Source of the DNA: Tetracladium setigerum
Taxonomy: Eukaryota; Ascomycota; Leotiomycetes; Helotiales
Length of the DNA stretch: 64,000 nt
Assembly: GCA_031472005.1 (NCBI GenBank)
Contig: PZJY01000002.1
Location: forward strand, 744,001-808,000
Direction of reading: 5' to 3'
A program made the translations under genes and the position numbers. The notes below the pieces were generated by a model that made no database searches, was not told where the DNA came from, and saw nothing but the letters and a program-made list of their open reading frames with translations. Below are positions 33,070 through 45,985 of this stretch, one piece after another (the stretch's first letter is position 1; the number at the start of each line of letters is the position of its first letter).

Positions 33070-34320
33070 TCAAACCACCTTCCCCATAAAAGCAACCTCC
33101 TTCAGCCCCACCTCATCCCACGCCTTCAAATTCCCCTCCCACCTCTCCCTCCCCATCTTCCACGCCACCTCCCCAAGCGGCTGCCTCAACGGTATCTTCT
33201 TCCCACAACTCGCAATATCATAGACCGTCTGAGCAAAAACATCCACGTCGGTACCCATGCCCAACTTGATTCCCATATCAACATATTTCTCCAGGATGCG
33301 CGACGGCATGTCCGGGGCAGCGTAGGCTGGATGGGGGCTGTATGGATCTTGCTGTGGGATTCGAAACGCGTTTTCACGGCGGAGGGTTCGAGGATACAGA
33401 TATTGACTGATTTTGTGTTCCCCTGGTTAGCTTCTGCTCTAAAAAGAAATACAAAAGAGAGGTCTCTCTGTCATTTTCATTTTCCGTTCCCAAACAACAA
33501 CAGAAGAAGAGAATGCTTTTGTTATAACAAAGGAAGAAAGAAAAAAACTGTAAAAAAGAAGAGAACTCACTCCCCCAGTCCCCCAATTCCCTCGCAACAC
33601 TCTCACTCCACCCCTCCACCGCCCACTTCGCAGCATGATAATACGCATGGCCCGGAAAAGCGCACAGTCCAGCCAACGAAGAGATATTAAAGATCACGCC
33701 GCCCCTCTTCAGCGGATGAACACGCATATTCGCAATCGCACGGGTAGTGACCCTAGCGGTGCCGAAAAAGAGCGTTTCCATTTCATGGTGGGCTTGTGCT
33801 TCTGTGGCTGCTTCGGTGTCGCCTGAGAGGGAGTAGCCGGCGTTGTTGATGGTGATGTCGAGGTGGAATGAGGGGCCGAAGTCTAGGAAAGGTACAGGTT
33901 AGAATTGTGGATGGTTGGATGATAGATAGATAGGTAGGGAGGTGGTTTGGGTTGTACGTACGTTCAGCAGCAGCAGCAAAAACATCATCCACATCCCCCA
34001 CCTCAGTAACATCCAACTTAAGCTTAAGGATATTAGGATTTCCATCCGGAAGATACGTTAGAGATGTGACATCCCGTGCGGTAGCTATCAAGCGATGAGC
34101 TGGCTTGCTCGCGATGAGCGTTGCGAGAGCGCGACCGATTCCGGAGGAACATCCTGTGACTGTTTGTTGTGAGGGGAAAGGTCAGTGAGGAGCTCGAATA
34201 TGGAATGTTGAATGGGAAAATGGAGGAATGGAAGAAGAGGAGAAAGATCAAGGTAATTAACTTACTGAGCCATGTTGCATCCGGAGGGAGGGTATAGGGT
34301 TTGTCATTGACTGGATTCAT
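33070..34320 (-). CDS. Short-chain dehydrogenase/reductase (SDR, classical)
   Basis: An NAD(P)(H)-dependent oxidoreductase of unknown substrate. Exons are 34320-34266, 34159-33962, 33882-33570 and 33406-33070 (introns 106, 79 and 163 bp), giving 300 aa. The first intron interrupts the cofactor loop and its removal yields WLITGCSSGIGRALA, the TGxxxGxG motif. NNAG follows at about residue 97, then the ISS motif and the catalytic YHAAK at about 162-166 with the usual downstream segment (NICILEPSAVKTRF). The pattern resembles mould SDRs annotated as oxidoreductases or 17-beta-HSD-like. No secretion or peroxisome signal is visible (C-terminus GKVV). An in-frame ATG 48 bp upstream could be used instead, but the chosen start has a more typical distance to the cofactor loop. 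Confidence 0.9.
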
Positions 34321-35926
34321 GATTGATTGATCTCTTATTACTGTGTTTGTTCCAAGTTTTTCGAGCAAGCTGCAAGCAAGTGTAGGAAGTTGAGTTAACT
34401 TTCAAGAGTGATGAAGACACTGTACTGAATGTACTTAAAGTACTTGAAAGAGAAGACTATCTAAGACACAAAGTCAGCCATTTATATATCTTTCCCCTAG
34501 AACTAACAATACTCGATTCGTCCTCCTTGTACTCGCGGCTCACCTGTATAAATCTCCTGATTTTGACGACGAGATCATCCCTCGCTTCATTCATACCTCT
34601 ATGTAATCCAAATAAAAATATTCGCTTAACCGATCCAGGTGATACTATATCCGGATGACCAATTGAACGAAGCGAGCGTGCATCCTGGTGCATCAACAAC
34701 CACCGCGTGAGTCATGCGGTAGGTAAGTAGGCCGTCTTGCGTAACATAATGATCTTCCGTACAGTATTGTAGATAAGTTACCTACCTGACCGAGTTGGCC
34801 AATACTGTTAACAAAACATTGGGATTTGGTAAGTACTGTAATGGAACCCAAGGACTGTGCGACGGATGGAGGGGGTCATTGATAACTTAATTGATGCGAA
34901 GAAAACTTTCTAAGCAAATGAAATCCCGACACTCATCATCAACAACAACAACAACGACACACTCCCCTTCCCCCTCGCCCATTCTCCTTCATCAATCCAG
35001 ATAAATATCCACAAAATCAAACAACCGAATTAAGAACTACTCGTTTCCAGATAAGAATTTACCTGCATTGAAACTACAATCCACTATATAACCACAATAT
35101 ACCTGTACCTGTGATATCGTTCACTCACTCACTCAACTCAATACCCACCTAAAACTTTGCAACTCTCCAACCTAATCCAGAAAAGAAAGAACACCCAATA
35201 TCCCCCATCCAAAGCACATACAACAACACTCACACCTTTTCAACCCCTCTTTCCCACCCTCAAGCAAATTAATAAAAAAGAAATCCGAATAAAACACCAG
35301 AAGAGGCGAGGTACCAAGGGCTAAGTTTGGGTATCTATCAAATTTCGCAAAACGGGATCCAAGAAAGAAAGCAAGAAAGGAAAGAATAAAAAGAAGAAGA
35401 ATTGTTTTAAGGTAACACATAGATACGCAAAACTTGGGTCTCCAGAAGAAGAAGAAAAACACATTTATTTCGCTGCTCGCTACTCGCTCTTCTTTTCAGA
35501 TAGGTATATGATCTTGATATAAAACCTGCTCATTCCATCCATTCGCCAAAAGGGGCATATAGACCAATTTCCCTAATATCCTATATAAACCCTAGCAAGT
35601 TTAAAAAGAAGCAAAAGAAGATGAAGATGAAGAACACATCCAAAGAATGGTATCGGTGTTCAAAAAAAGAGGGAAGAAAAAAGAAGAGAGGGTTCTGGGG
35701 TAAAGGGACATTGTCAACCTTTGTTGGTAGAAAATATGCTGCTAGGTGGGAAGCTTCGAGGCTATAAGAAACAAGCACACACAGAAAAACGATTCAAAAG
35801 ACTCCAGTTCAAATCCCTCCCAAATAAAGAGCAAGAAAAGTAAACACCAGGCGTGAGCCAATACACATGTGAACGCCACCCAATTTCCAACCAATCGATC
35901 GATCCTACAATGTACTGTCCTCTCTT
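34321..35926. other. No gene seen: intergenic
   Basis: About 1.6 kb. It holds the upstream region of the dehydrogenase gene, including a TGAGTCA word (34708-34714) matching the AP-1/CPC1 site consensus, and the 3' region of the Num1 gene. The part from 34920 on is A/C-rich with AAGAA tracts. No frame above 100 codons is sensible. Confidence 0.5.
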
Positions 35927-38900
35927 TCAAAATCCTCTGAAGGGATCGTGATTAAATGAGTCAAAATGACCATACTCCTCTTCCCCTGCAGTCTTACTTC
36001 CACCATGCCAATCCTCACTTGGCCTACTGCTCTTCCCCGAGTAATAACTATCGCGGTTTCTACTCCTTCGCCTGCGTTCGCGGCTTCTTCTTCTGTGCAT
36101 ACCAACAAAATTCATCTCGTCTTGTTCGTTGGGGAATTCATCGAATCGAGTGAGCGCCATGGGCGAAATGAAAGCCTCCATCCTCACTGTTCCGACTGCA
36201 TCGAAGAAATTGTTGCCGGCTTGTCCAGGGCGAGTGGATGCGTCTGAGGTGCGAATTGAGGAGCGGCCACTGAAGTTGTAACCTCCACCGCCATTCACGG
36301 AACTAGAGTGTTGCGACTGGTATATATCCGAAGATCCATTTGTTCCTACACTGACCCCGGCGGTACTAGATGTTGGTGCGTGACTATAGTTTGAGCTGCC
36401 TCCTCCTCCACTGCTTCCGCCTGCTGGTCCTGAGAACCCGCGGAACGAGAGAGGTGGAGGGATACGCGAGCCGGTATTACTTCGCTTCCTTCCGTGTGTG
36501 AGCGGTGGGAAACTTCTGTCCACCGGTCCACCTCTGTCTGTGAAGCGAGGCACAACTGGAGGATCGGCTGCTGAGTCTGGGTGCTGCTCCTGAGTGGGTG
36601 AATAGAATAGTTCGGCGTCTCGGAGGTTGAAATCACTGTGTTGGGAAGAGATCACGCTTGTAGGGCCGGGGCGCGCTGCTGCTGTTTTCCCTTTAGCAAC
36701 TCGGATTGAGTCGCGGATAGGATTCTTGCGAATGCGGGTGTTTTGGCGTGGGATTTCGAAGTCAGGCATTGTAGGTTGTGGGAGAGGTAGTGGAGCTGGA
36801 ACAACTTCTGGAACAGCCTGGGATGAATGTGCCAGGAAGGAGAGCGCTGTCAGCCAAATATAATGTCGTTCGGGTGTCGTAGCTGTGAATTTGAGAGCAC
36901 GCGCTGGTGTCAAAATCAAAATCGATCGATTGAACAGCGTGGCCACGCCCTTGGGCGGTGGGGTATCATCTTTGACATCCAGCACAGATTGAATGACAAC
37001 TATCTAGGTTAGCATTGGACCAGAAAATTTCGAGTCTTGACTTACGCTTTCGGCCAGTCTTCCCCATCAAAGCCGAACCGGAAGTTGGCTGCTTGCTACT
37101 CCACATCACGGCACGCTCATAAGGTGCAAGCCAAACCCATCGTTTGTGACGAAGGCCATTTGCCGCATCGTCCCCTCCATTGTTCTCACCCACACCGAAC
37201 GACTTGCGTCTTCTGACATATTTGAACATCCACTCACCAACCATCGTCTGAGCAATGGCATCCACCACACTGGTAGCTTGATTGTTGGCTTCAATAGAAG
37301 CACCAGTATTAGCAGTGTAATTAGTGTTGGCCGTGTAGCTTGTGTTTGCAGTGTTCGTGGTATTTGCGGCGGAATGTTGTTGTCTGTGTGTCTTGTATCG
37401 GCTGCTGCTTGTCTCTTTCATGTAACGTGGAGTCGTGATTTCATTACTTGGCATTGGGGGAAGTTGAGGGCTTTCCGGAGCCTCAGTTGATGGTGACATT
37501 GGTGGTGGTGATCGACTTCCGTGTCGACGGTAAGTTCGGCTTCCTCTGGGGAGAGCAGTCGTAGACCTGGATTTGCGAATACTGTTCGTTCGATAATGTG
37601 TTCTTCCTACACCTCTACCCCAGGTAGGGCTTCTGTTACCATCACTGGGTGCACTAATGCTGACAGGAGGCTTCCTTGAGCTTGCCCTGGTGGGGATGGG
37701 GAAAGGGGGTTCGCGCTCCTTGGCAGCATCTGGAAGACTCGGGCTTCGAGCACGACCTTGATGAGCAGCAACGCCACTTGAGATAAGAGCGGCACGTCGC
37801 ATTGGATTTGGTTTGGAGTTTGTGATGAGTGTTAATGGTTTGTCCAGTTGGCGAATGACAGATTTCGTCGCAACCCGGGGCGGTAAGGGTTGAACTTCCG
37901 CGGTTCCATATTCCTCGCTTGCATCAAGACTGCTCACATTTTTGCTGAAGCCTCGGAACGGAATAGGCTTCGACCTTTCTGACAACTCAACATCTTCGGG
38001 GACCGAAGTCGGTGCTGTTGATATTCTCTTGCCATTTTGGCTGGCGAACTTTGGTGCTGTCAATGCAGTTTTAAACTCATTGTCACTCATATCTGCATCG
38101 GCGAAATCTTCTGCATCATCTGAACTGATGTTCTCGAAGCCTGCAAATAGACTGCTGATTCGGTGAGGCCGTCGAATGGACCCTTGATTCTTCAATGGTC
38201 CGTCGTCATTGTTGCCTGGATAGGCGTCCCGAGTCTCAATCACAACAGGACCTGTCGGTGGAGAAGATGGAATGACTTGTTCCAGACTTTGACGGCTCTT
38301 TACACGACGAGGATTCCTTGGTGGTAGGTTGCCAGGAACAGGGGAAAATCTCTTGCTCTCTTCAACAACCATTGGCTCTGGTGATGGCGGTTTAGATGAA
38401 ATCGCGGAAGGCTGCAGATGAGACGGGAGCAAGTTGATTCGCCTATCAATTCTGATCTCCTCCGTTTGCATCGAAATTGACCTGACCTGCACGATTGACG
38501 GCATATTAACTTGACAGCCAAAGTCTTTGCAGTGTTGGGGTAGGAGTGGTTCACGTGGCGTGCCTGGGGCGGAATTTGGAGGGTGTAACTGAATAGATGG
38601 AATTGGGATTGGAGGAGGCGGGGGTGCACGTTTTGGCTCTTTGACTTCGGGAGCATCTGTTTGCGTTGACATCGAAATCATTTCCTTTGGCTGCTCAACT
38701 TCAATCTCCACAGGGGGTGGAGGAGGAGCTCTAGTTGGAGAAACTGGTGTTCGTGGTGGGCTCAATGGACCCTCCAAAGTCTGTGAAGCAGAAGAAACCA
38801 TCGAGCTGAGTTTGGGAGCATCAAGGACCAGAGGAGTTGCATGTACGCGTTTTCTCCTTTGATTAGCTTCAATCTCCCACTCTCGCACCGGTGCCTCCAC

Positions 38901-40200
38901 CTCAGCTTGCTTGTCAATCTTCTCGAATCCAGACGTTCCATTGACGAGAATGGGTTCAACTTCCAATGAGGGTTCGACGGCTTGCAGCTTTGGCGAAGGA
39001 GGAGGAGAGAACTGCACACCAGTGTCAACATATTCGACCTTCACTGGAGGAACCGCTGACTCGTCGTCTTCCAAAATACCACCCTCAAGTCTGTCCAGTA
39101 CCGACTGATTGGCCACGAGCCTACCTCGTGCAACGCTGCCAGGGCGCATGAGGCTTTCTGTACTCTGGTTCCTGCGGTGATTTCGGGAAAACATGCTCTC
39201 CCGACTTTGATTACGGATGTGTCGTACAGACATGGCGCTCTCTCTGCCATCATGATCGGTATGCTCGTCTTCATCGTCTAGATCCAGCTCATCAGCCAAA
39301 CTAAGACCATTGAGCTTAATCCCGCCATAGCCAGTCGAGCCAGTCATAGTTGAGAATCGGATACTGTTCGTCATACTCATGGTTCTGACGCTCGCTGTGT
39401 CGCTACCGTGTCCATGATCTCGGGACGGTTCCTCCTCGCTCTCGCCATGCTGATGGCTTGCTTGGTAGGAAGCGACCTCTTCCAGGACCGTCTTCAGTCT
39501 ACTTTCAGCCACATGCACTTTACGCTCCAATTTCCTCTTCTCTTCCTCCCAGTTATCTTTGTCTCGCAACCACAGGTCATGTGTGCGAGTTGAGTCCTCT
39601 TCCTGGGTTCGGATTTTCTTTTGGGCCGTTTCTAATCGTCGCTTCAGATCCGACGTTCCATCAACAGCTTCATCGCGCTCTCTTGCTAGTTCAGAAAGTG
39701 CGGAGGATGTTCCTCCTTCCAGTAGTTGCAGTTGACGTTTCAGTGAACGATTTTCCTTTGCTGTCGTGATGATAGCCTCCTCAAATTGCTCATGTTCTCC
39801 TCTTGCATTGTGCAAATCTGATTCTAAGTTGTCAATCAGCTTGGCCTTCTCCTCTTGGTCACGGCGGAGGTTGAGAATTTCGGATACTAGATTCGCATGT
39901 AAGGTGGGAGTAAATCTTCGAGGATCGAGTATGGAAATGCTACGTAATTAACATTAGTATAAGTCGTAACAAGCAAGAACTGGATTCTTACCTCTCGTCA
40001 TTCGACACATCTCGAGATCCTCGGCGTCTGTCTCCGGGAGGCAGAGGTGGAGGAGACGATGATGGTGCAGGGGAGGCGGATTTCTGTCGAGAAGAACGCC
40101 GTGAATTTCTAGACGGAGTTCTGTAAGGCGTATCGGTAGGGGTTGGAAGGGATGCTGCTGCCGCCGCAGCGTATTCATCCTCTGTTTCCCAGGCCGTCAT
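35927..40200 (-). CDS. apsA: Num1/ApsA-type cortical anchor with C-terminal PH domain
   Basis: Num1/ApsA sits at the cell cortex and captures dynein (nuclear migration) and mitochondria. Exons are 40200-39992, 39939-37046 and 36999-35927 (introns 52 and 46 bp), total 1391 aa. A Ser/Pro/Arg-rich head is followed by the family hallmark SISILDPRRFTPTLHANLVSEILNLRR and a coiled coil to about residue 235. The middle is long, Ser/Pro-rich and disordered, with a short TANTxY repeat near 960. The PH domain starts at WMFKYVRRRKSFG (about residue 970), continues through RHKRWVWLAPYERAVMW, crosses the last intron to LVIQSVLDVKDDTP and ends near ATTPERHYIWLTALSFL. The tail is Gly/Ser/Arg-rich. It lacks the large internal repeats of yeast Num1, as expected for mould ApsA. 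Role is from the family. Confidence 0.9.
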
Positions 40201-42384
40201 GTTGATTTTTGGTGAACAATTGCTTTAACCCACAGGCAAGCAAAGCTCAATACTTCAAATTCAACACTCCATGAGATCAGCAGTCGTCTATACAGTGAGT
40301 TCGTGGTGGGATGTTTGTGCTCTTCGGCAGTCGTCCGGGGAAATTAAATTGCGAGTTCGTCGATGATCCCTGGAGGGAAAGAGTCGTTTCGACCGTCCAC
40401 TCAAATTAGGAAATCGCCAGTACTCCAATCCACGGCACAGAGAGGCCAAAGCTCAAGCTCGAAATCTTTTGTTTTACTGATCCCAAAAATGGCAGGTGTT
40501 GATGGTTAAAGGTGGTCTTCGTCGCCAAAGGGGTTTTTTGCCCAGCTCCACTGATATCAACGACTATTCATTGTCAGATTATTGACTGGGAAGGACTTGC
40601 GACGACAATTTCCGCTGATGTTTCCAGGCATCGGCTTGTGCTGTCTCACCTTTTTAAAACAATAATCATTCCACAAAAAACGTCGCGTGGATCTCGTGTG
40701 TCTGTGCCCGACTCAATGCACCTTCTCTTGCGAATTCGTTTCTCTAGGAAAGGATACTGCTTGTATGCCACCTGCCAGTCGCTATGCAATGCGCACAACG
40801 TCCTCCTTGCTTCCAATTGAGCGTTGCGAAGGTGGAGCAAGATAACGATGAACAGTCGAAAGAATATAGATCTTCATAAAGGAGCTGTGCAGTCGATGCA
40901 ACTTCGAGGGTTCCAGTAAAGGAGTCCGAGGATCAGGCAATGGTGGTGTTCGGTGTTCTGCTCACACAAGGTGTTAGCCATTGTGACAGGAACAATGACA
41001 CTGTCTCGAAAGGAGTGCTGTCGGGACATGGTGATTCTCGAGAATTTGGGTGGCAGTAAGACCCCAAGTAGTGCCAGCATCCGCGAGAATGGTAGAGGTT
41101 GGAACATAAAAGATGAAGAGCATACCTGTGTATCCAAAGTGTCGTCAGAAAGGCAATTCGGGGAATGAAGTGTTGAGTCCGGGGGTTGGTTGCTTGCTCG
41201 ATATGATATGTCGTCTCCCGTCGAGGCTGAAGTTATCGTAGTGCCTGCCAACTCATCTGTATAACAATACTTCAATTGCGAACGCGAATAATGATAGAGG
41301 TCGTCGTCACCCAGATAATGGAAAAAAGAGAAAGAGATAGAGATGGATGATGCTGCACGGAACGAACAATGACGGCCACGAGAACGGACGACGCGGCTGA
41401 CAGCTGTTAATTGACAGCAGTGACCGTCTCTCCTCTGCTTCTGGGGATCAAAAGGAAACAAAATGAAGCTGCTGCTGCAAGCACCAGCACCGAAGATTGA
41501 GCGAGCGACCCACGGACAATTTGACTGCCTCTGCTCCTGTACCGTTGTGGACATCCTGCCGAGGGAAGAGAAAGCGGCCAGCATGAAAGCAGTTTAGTGC
41601 TCAGGGTCTGAGAGAGCAGCGGCCAGGGGAGTTTCGGCGGGGAATGAGGAAGAGGAGCCGTCAATTGGGCAGAGATGGTCAGGGGCCGGTGGAAGTTGAA
41701 GCTTTTGGTTGGGATTAAAAGGTGCGTCTAATCTGCGTATGCATCCGAAATGCAAGAGCCTGGATGGATGTGATGGGGGCGTGCGTGCACTGATTCTTTC
41801 ATTACAACAACAAATATTCCGGGACGACGCCTACGAGGGAGAGAGGTTGTGATGCGGATATCTGCCCATCTGCCCATTATTCGGTAGTGAAGTATATTGA
41901 TTTCTATTCTTATGCTATAGATGAAGGGTGCCTCTATATGTCTCTATATCAAAGTTCGGTTACATTACTATATTGCATATGTATGAACGTTGGCCGAGCA
42001 GATACATGAACATATGAAAATATGCATTATTATATTATGCAGCAGCAATAGCAGGAACAAAAACAACAAGACCGGAGGAGTAGCTACAGTAGTGCAGCTT
42101 CTCGGGCCAGGATGTCAGATGAGAAGGGGGGAAGTTAGAAGAGATGAGCGAAGGAAAAAGTCGATGATGAGCCAACGACGAGGCGATCCACTCGGGGCAG
42201 ATCTTCCTTTCATCTGGCATCCCAGCCAGTTGGACGTGACACAAAGAATGATTGGTCCTGGAAAGTCAATCGTTCAACGGCTATTTCATTGGATGGGGAG
42301 GTAAGATGCTCTTGGTCTTTCCCTCGGCTTTTGGGGGAAGTTTTGTTGGAGTCTGGCGTTTCAATTCCACGGGATAGACGTCGG

Positions 42385-42421
<37 letters not shown>

Positions 42422-45106
42422 ATGGGAGAGTGAATGGGTACATAGGAAAGAGAATAAATTGGAATAGAGGATAATGCATTGACAGAAAGAGAAACATGGT
42501 AGAGAGAAGCGATAAGGAAGGGAAAGCAAAGGAAGGGAAGATTTGCGGATTAGATACGCAAGTGGTGGAAATCATGCGGGAAGACCGAGCAAGACAAGAG
42601 AGAGGAAGAAGAGAAGAAGCTTTCGCTTCCTCCAAATTGTCAAAAGGGGCCATTAAAGTTACCACCACATAATGCCACAAGTCGTCCTGGCCCGTTCCGT
42701 GACCTGTGTGAACCTTCACTACGCCTTCAACCTTTTCTCGGCTCGCTCGCGGGAAAGAAGATCCTCAATCCGAGAGCCCTAAAATAGCCCGTCCTTTGAA
42801 TGAGTACTTGCTGTATAGTACAGTAGGTAATCTAACAAAGGGCCAACTAGCTACCCGTACTAATGTACAGCGACAGTCCAGCCAACTCAAAACACACGGA
42901 ACTCTTCTTGATCTCCTGGATCCTGCACTCTTGGAGGCGGGTGGCTTGCTTCAAGTTGAAATCTTCCGTGTTGGTCTGTTGGATCTGGGATGACTTGACC
43001 TTGACTTGGTGCCATCAAACGGCACCAGCGGCGGCGGCACGATCGTCTGATGAATTCCCACTTTCTACATCTAGAAAACCAACATTTCTCATACTCTAAT
43101 GATGAATGTCCAAGTTTCATAGTGAGTTCATGAGATTATTCCAAGCACGAAAGCCAACAGCTGTGGCACAGGATGTGGAACAGCCAAGTTAGCCAGCAGC
43201 CAGCCGGTCAGCCCAGCAGCAACAAATAACAATAACGAACTCGCTTCCACGGCTTCTGCGAGAAGCGCGCTGGGGGTGGTCGAGAAAGATGCAACCCAAG
43301 AAAAGTGTGATCTTACCTGCGTGAGAAACAAGGGTCGATTGTTGGTTCGTGTCTTGTCTTCGATTTGTGTTATCACGGTAGATACAGTAGAACTGTACTG
43401 TACAGTCTGTATGTAACAATGTGGACGTGAGAAGTGTGATGAAGCTGCATATGGCCTTCCCGAATTCTCTTTCTCTTCCACTTCCTCCCACCTTTACCAT
43501 ATCTTCGTATCCCGTACTATAACCTTTCTCCCACCTTTACAATAGGTACCAATGCATTGATTGCATGCATATCATGACTTTCTTAACTTTCCTCACTGAC
43601 TCTCTGCACTCTTGAGTAAATTGAGTCTCGTCCCCTCCGCTTTTGATCCCCAGCTAACGACGCAGGAGACCTCCGAGAGACGCAGGACACTAAGACACAC
43701 AGCAAAAAAGTGCATATGCCGGACGGGGAAACCCAGTCTCTGTTTCAAAGAGTACCGAGAGTTGGGTTTTCCATTCCCTATGACAGTATCCCACTATTCA
43801 CATGTTCCTGTACTGTGTGCCCCGAAAATGTCATCTCAAATCGAAAAACAGGGTCGAAAACTGGTTTCTGTGAACTGCTGCAACAGGAGTTTGTGTGACC
43901 GACGCCGTTCTATTCGTATGTTCTGCGGTCTTGCCTTCGGTATCACATTGCGTCTTTCCCGCAATGGCTTTTTGGTACCACCACCACCACCACCACAGAA
44001 TTACCACAGAACTTCCAACTCCGTACCACCTACGCACATGAGGGAGCTAGGGATATGAAGCATTCCCTCACGCCACAGGGAAAACTGGTTCTCTGAAGCT
44101 TTTTTTGAGTTCAAGATTTATTACTTTATCTCATCTCGCATCTTGCAGGCAGGCATCGGTGACCCTCCAAAATCCCGATCTCACTACCGAGTGCGTCCCC
44201 CATTACTTCGATTACTCGTCCGTGCAAGGCAAGGGTAAACATATCAAAGAAAGAGAACCAAAAACAATTCTCTGTGGCCTATCATTTCTCAGGCCATCCA
44301 TCAATTAATCAATTATCCTTCTTCCTCACTCACCCGCCACTCACCCATCCGGACATGATCGCGAAATTAACTCCTACCGTTTTCGGCAGCCCCCTTCCCA
44401 TCCCCCTGGTATCGTTTCAGAAGCCGCCACCAAATTGCATTGCTCATATAAGGAAAAATTAATCCCTCCCTATACGACAATAATCCCTCTTCTCCATATC
44501 CCTCCAAATCCTCCATATTCTCCGTACGGGTGGACACTACCGGATAGTACCGTGCTCCATACTGCACCCTACTCCGGACTGGACAGTCCGTACAGTAGTA
44601 ACTTTTTTTTTGCATCATAAGATTGCTTTGATATGATCATGGTTTTTGACTAGGGGACAATGCTTCAGTTTTCTCTCTGCGCGTCGTCTCTGCAGTCTGC
44701 GCGTAAGAGTGCTGTGCATTGAAGTGTTGTCAAATGCAAGGAAGAACCAGGTTCAGCTCCCAATATCATATCTTTTTGGGGGGGATTGAGAGGTGCTTTG
44801 ATAACAATACTTTTCTCAATATCGATATGTACGGGTGCTGTGCAGACTGCAGTACAGTATGTGCTGTACATATACGGATTACTGGATTACGAAACGAACC
44901 GAGCAGATGGAAACAGGTTCATAATTCAATGCTTTACATCCCAGCATTACGGAGAATTTGGAAAAACAAAAGTAAAACATACTTCGTACGGCGGTACTTC
45001 TACATGCAGTGTATCGCATTGTTACTCTGTCCGCAAATAGAACATTGACGTTACATAGTTTCCTTAACATATACATACCTACGAATTATTGTAACTTATC
45101 AAAGTT
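40201..45106. other. No convincing gene: 4.9-kb intergenic region
   Basis: The largest gap but one. It should include the Num1/ApsA promoter (minus strand, from 40201 up) and the 3' side of the HAD gene. Minus-strand frames at 41584-40874 (236 codons) and 42719-42210 (169 codons) have no motif I know and biased composition. A (GA)15 tract lies at 42388-42418. A small perfect hairpin (GGACT-GGAC-AGTCC) lies at about 44577-44590 among other GTAC-rich words. Confidence 0.45.
42388..42418. repeat. (GA)15 microsatellite
   Basis: A perfect alternating GA tract of 31 bp in non-coding DNA upstream of the Num1/ApsA gene. Confidence 0.95.
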
Positions 45107-45985
45107 TCAAGTCATTCTCAAATCTTCAAACAAACTACTGTACTCTCCCTCTCCCAAACCTCCTCGCAACCTCCTCAAACCCCCCTCCTCCTCCCCAATC
45201 CACATATCAACCCACCCCCTCGCCTCTCTATACCTCTCCTCCTCACCACCCCAATCCTCCTCCCCCGTCCTCTCCACATAAATCGTCCTCATCCCAACTG
45301 CCCTCGCAGCACTCAAATCATTCAAATGCGCCGCCACCATAGCCACCTCACCCATCGCCAACCCCAACTTCTCCACCGCACCCCTATAAACCCTCTCATG
45401 CGGTTTATACGCCCCAAAATCCTCTGACGACTGCAGCATTCCAAACCCCAGGTTCCCATGCTCCTGTAAGTCGCGTAGGAGGGTCTGATTCCCATTACTC
45501 AGTGTAGAAATGAGGAATCCCTGTTTCCCGAGCTGGTGTAGGCCGGGTGATGAATCGCTGTAGGCGTCGAGGAAATGCCATATCAGACTCAAATCGTGCA
45601 CTTCGGCGTCGGAGTAGATGCCACTTAGGTGCCATTTTTCAAGGAGCGAGATGAGACTGAGGTGGTGATGGGTATCGATATCTCGCCATTCATCGGTGTC
45701 TGGGTTGAAATTGCGCACGAATTGCTTGTAGCTGTTCCTCCATTCTTGCGCGAAGCGTGCCCAGTCTTGGTCGCGAAGTTGGCTTATTGATTTAGACCGT
45801 GCTGCCGCCTCTTCTTGGTCCTCTTCTGCTGGGGAATTTGTCGTGGTTGAGAGAGAAGTTATCTTTTCTTGGGCGAGCTCAATCAGACGGGTGGTCACTG
45901 TTTTTCGCCAATTCACTGTCGTGCCAAAGACATCGAACGTGAGTGCTTTGGGAGGGCATGTGATGATGTCAGGTAAACATGCCAT
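45107..45985 (-). CDS. HAD-superfamily hydrolase, 2-haloacid dehalogenase type II-like
   Basis: A cytosolic hydrolase of the haloacid dehalogenase superfamily; substrate unknown. The intron-free frame gives 292 aa. Motif I is LTFDVFGTTVNW with the nucleophile Asp near residue 18, motif II is STLSNGN (about 165), motif III Lys lies in FGAYKPHERVY (about 195), and the last acidic motif is AAHLNDLSAARAVGMRTIYVER. In type II dehalogenases motif IV usually reads S(N)-x-W/F-D; here HLNDL keeps the Asp. An insertion rich in Glu/Ala/Ser (residues 45-65) lies in the cap region. Fungal genomes carry many such paralogues and most act on phosphoesters or unknown small molecules rather than haloacids. The 3' part of the gene is strongly biased toward pyrimidine on the plus strand, that is Glu/Arg/Gly codons at the C-terminus. 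Confidence 0.9.
   Translation of the reverse strand: MACLPDIITCPPKALTFDVFGTTVNWRKTVTTRLIELAQEKITSLSTTTNSPAEEDQEEAAARSKSISQLRDQDWARFAQEWRNSYKQFVRNFNPDTDEWRDIDTHHHLSLISLLEKWHLSGIYSDAEVHDLSLIWHFLDAYSDSSPGLHQLGKQGFLISTLSNGNQTLLRDLQEHGNLGFGMLQSSEDFGAYKPHERVYRGAVEKLGLAMGEVAMVAAHLNDLSAARAVGMRTIYVERTGEEDWGGEEERYREARGWVDMWIGEEEGGLRRLRGGLGEGEYSSLFEDLRMT

Noticed and set aside
44577..44590. GGACT/AGTCC hairpin as a terminator or regulatory RNA
   Set aside because: A 5-bp stem is too small, and similar GTAC/CCGG words occur throughout the intergenic DNA.
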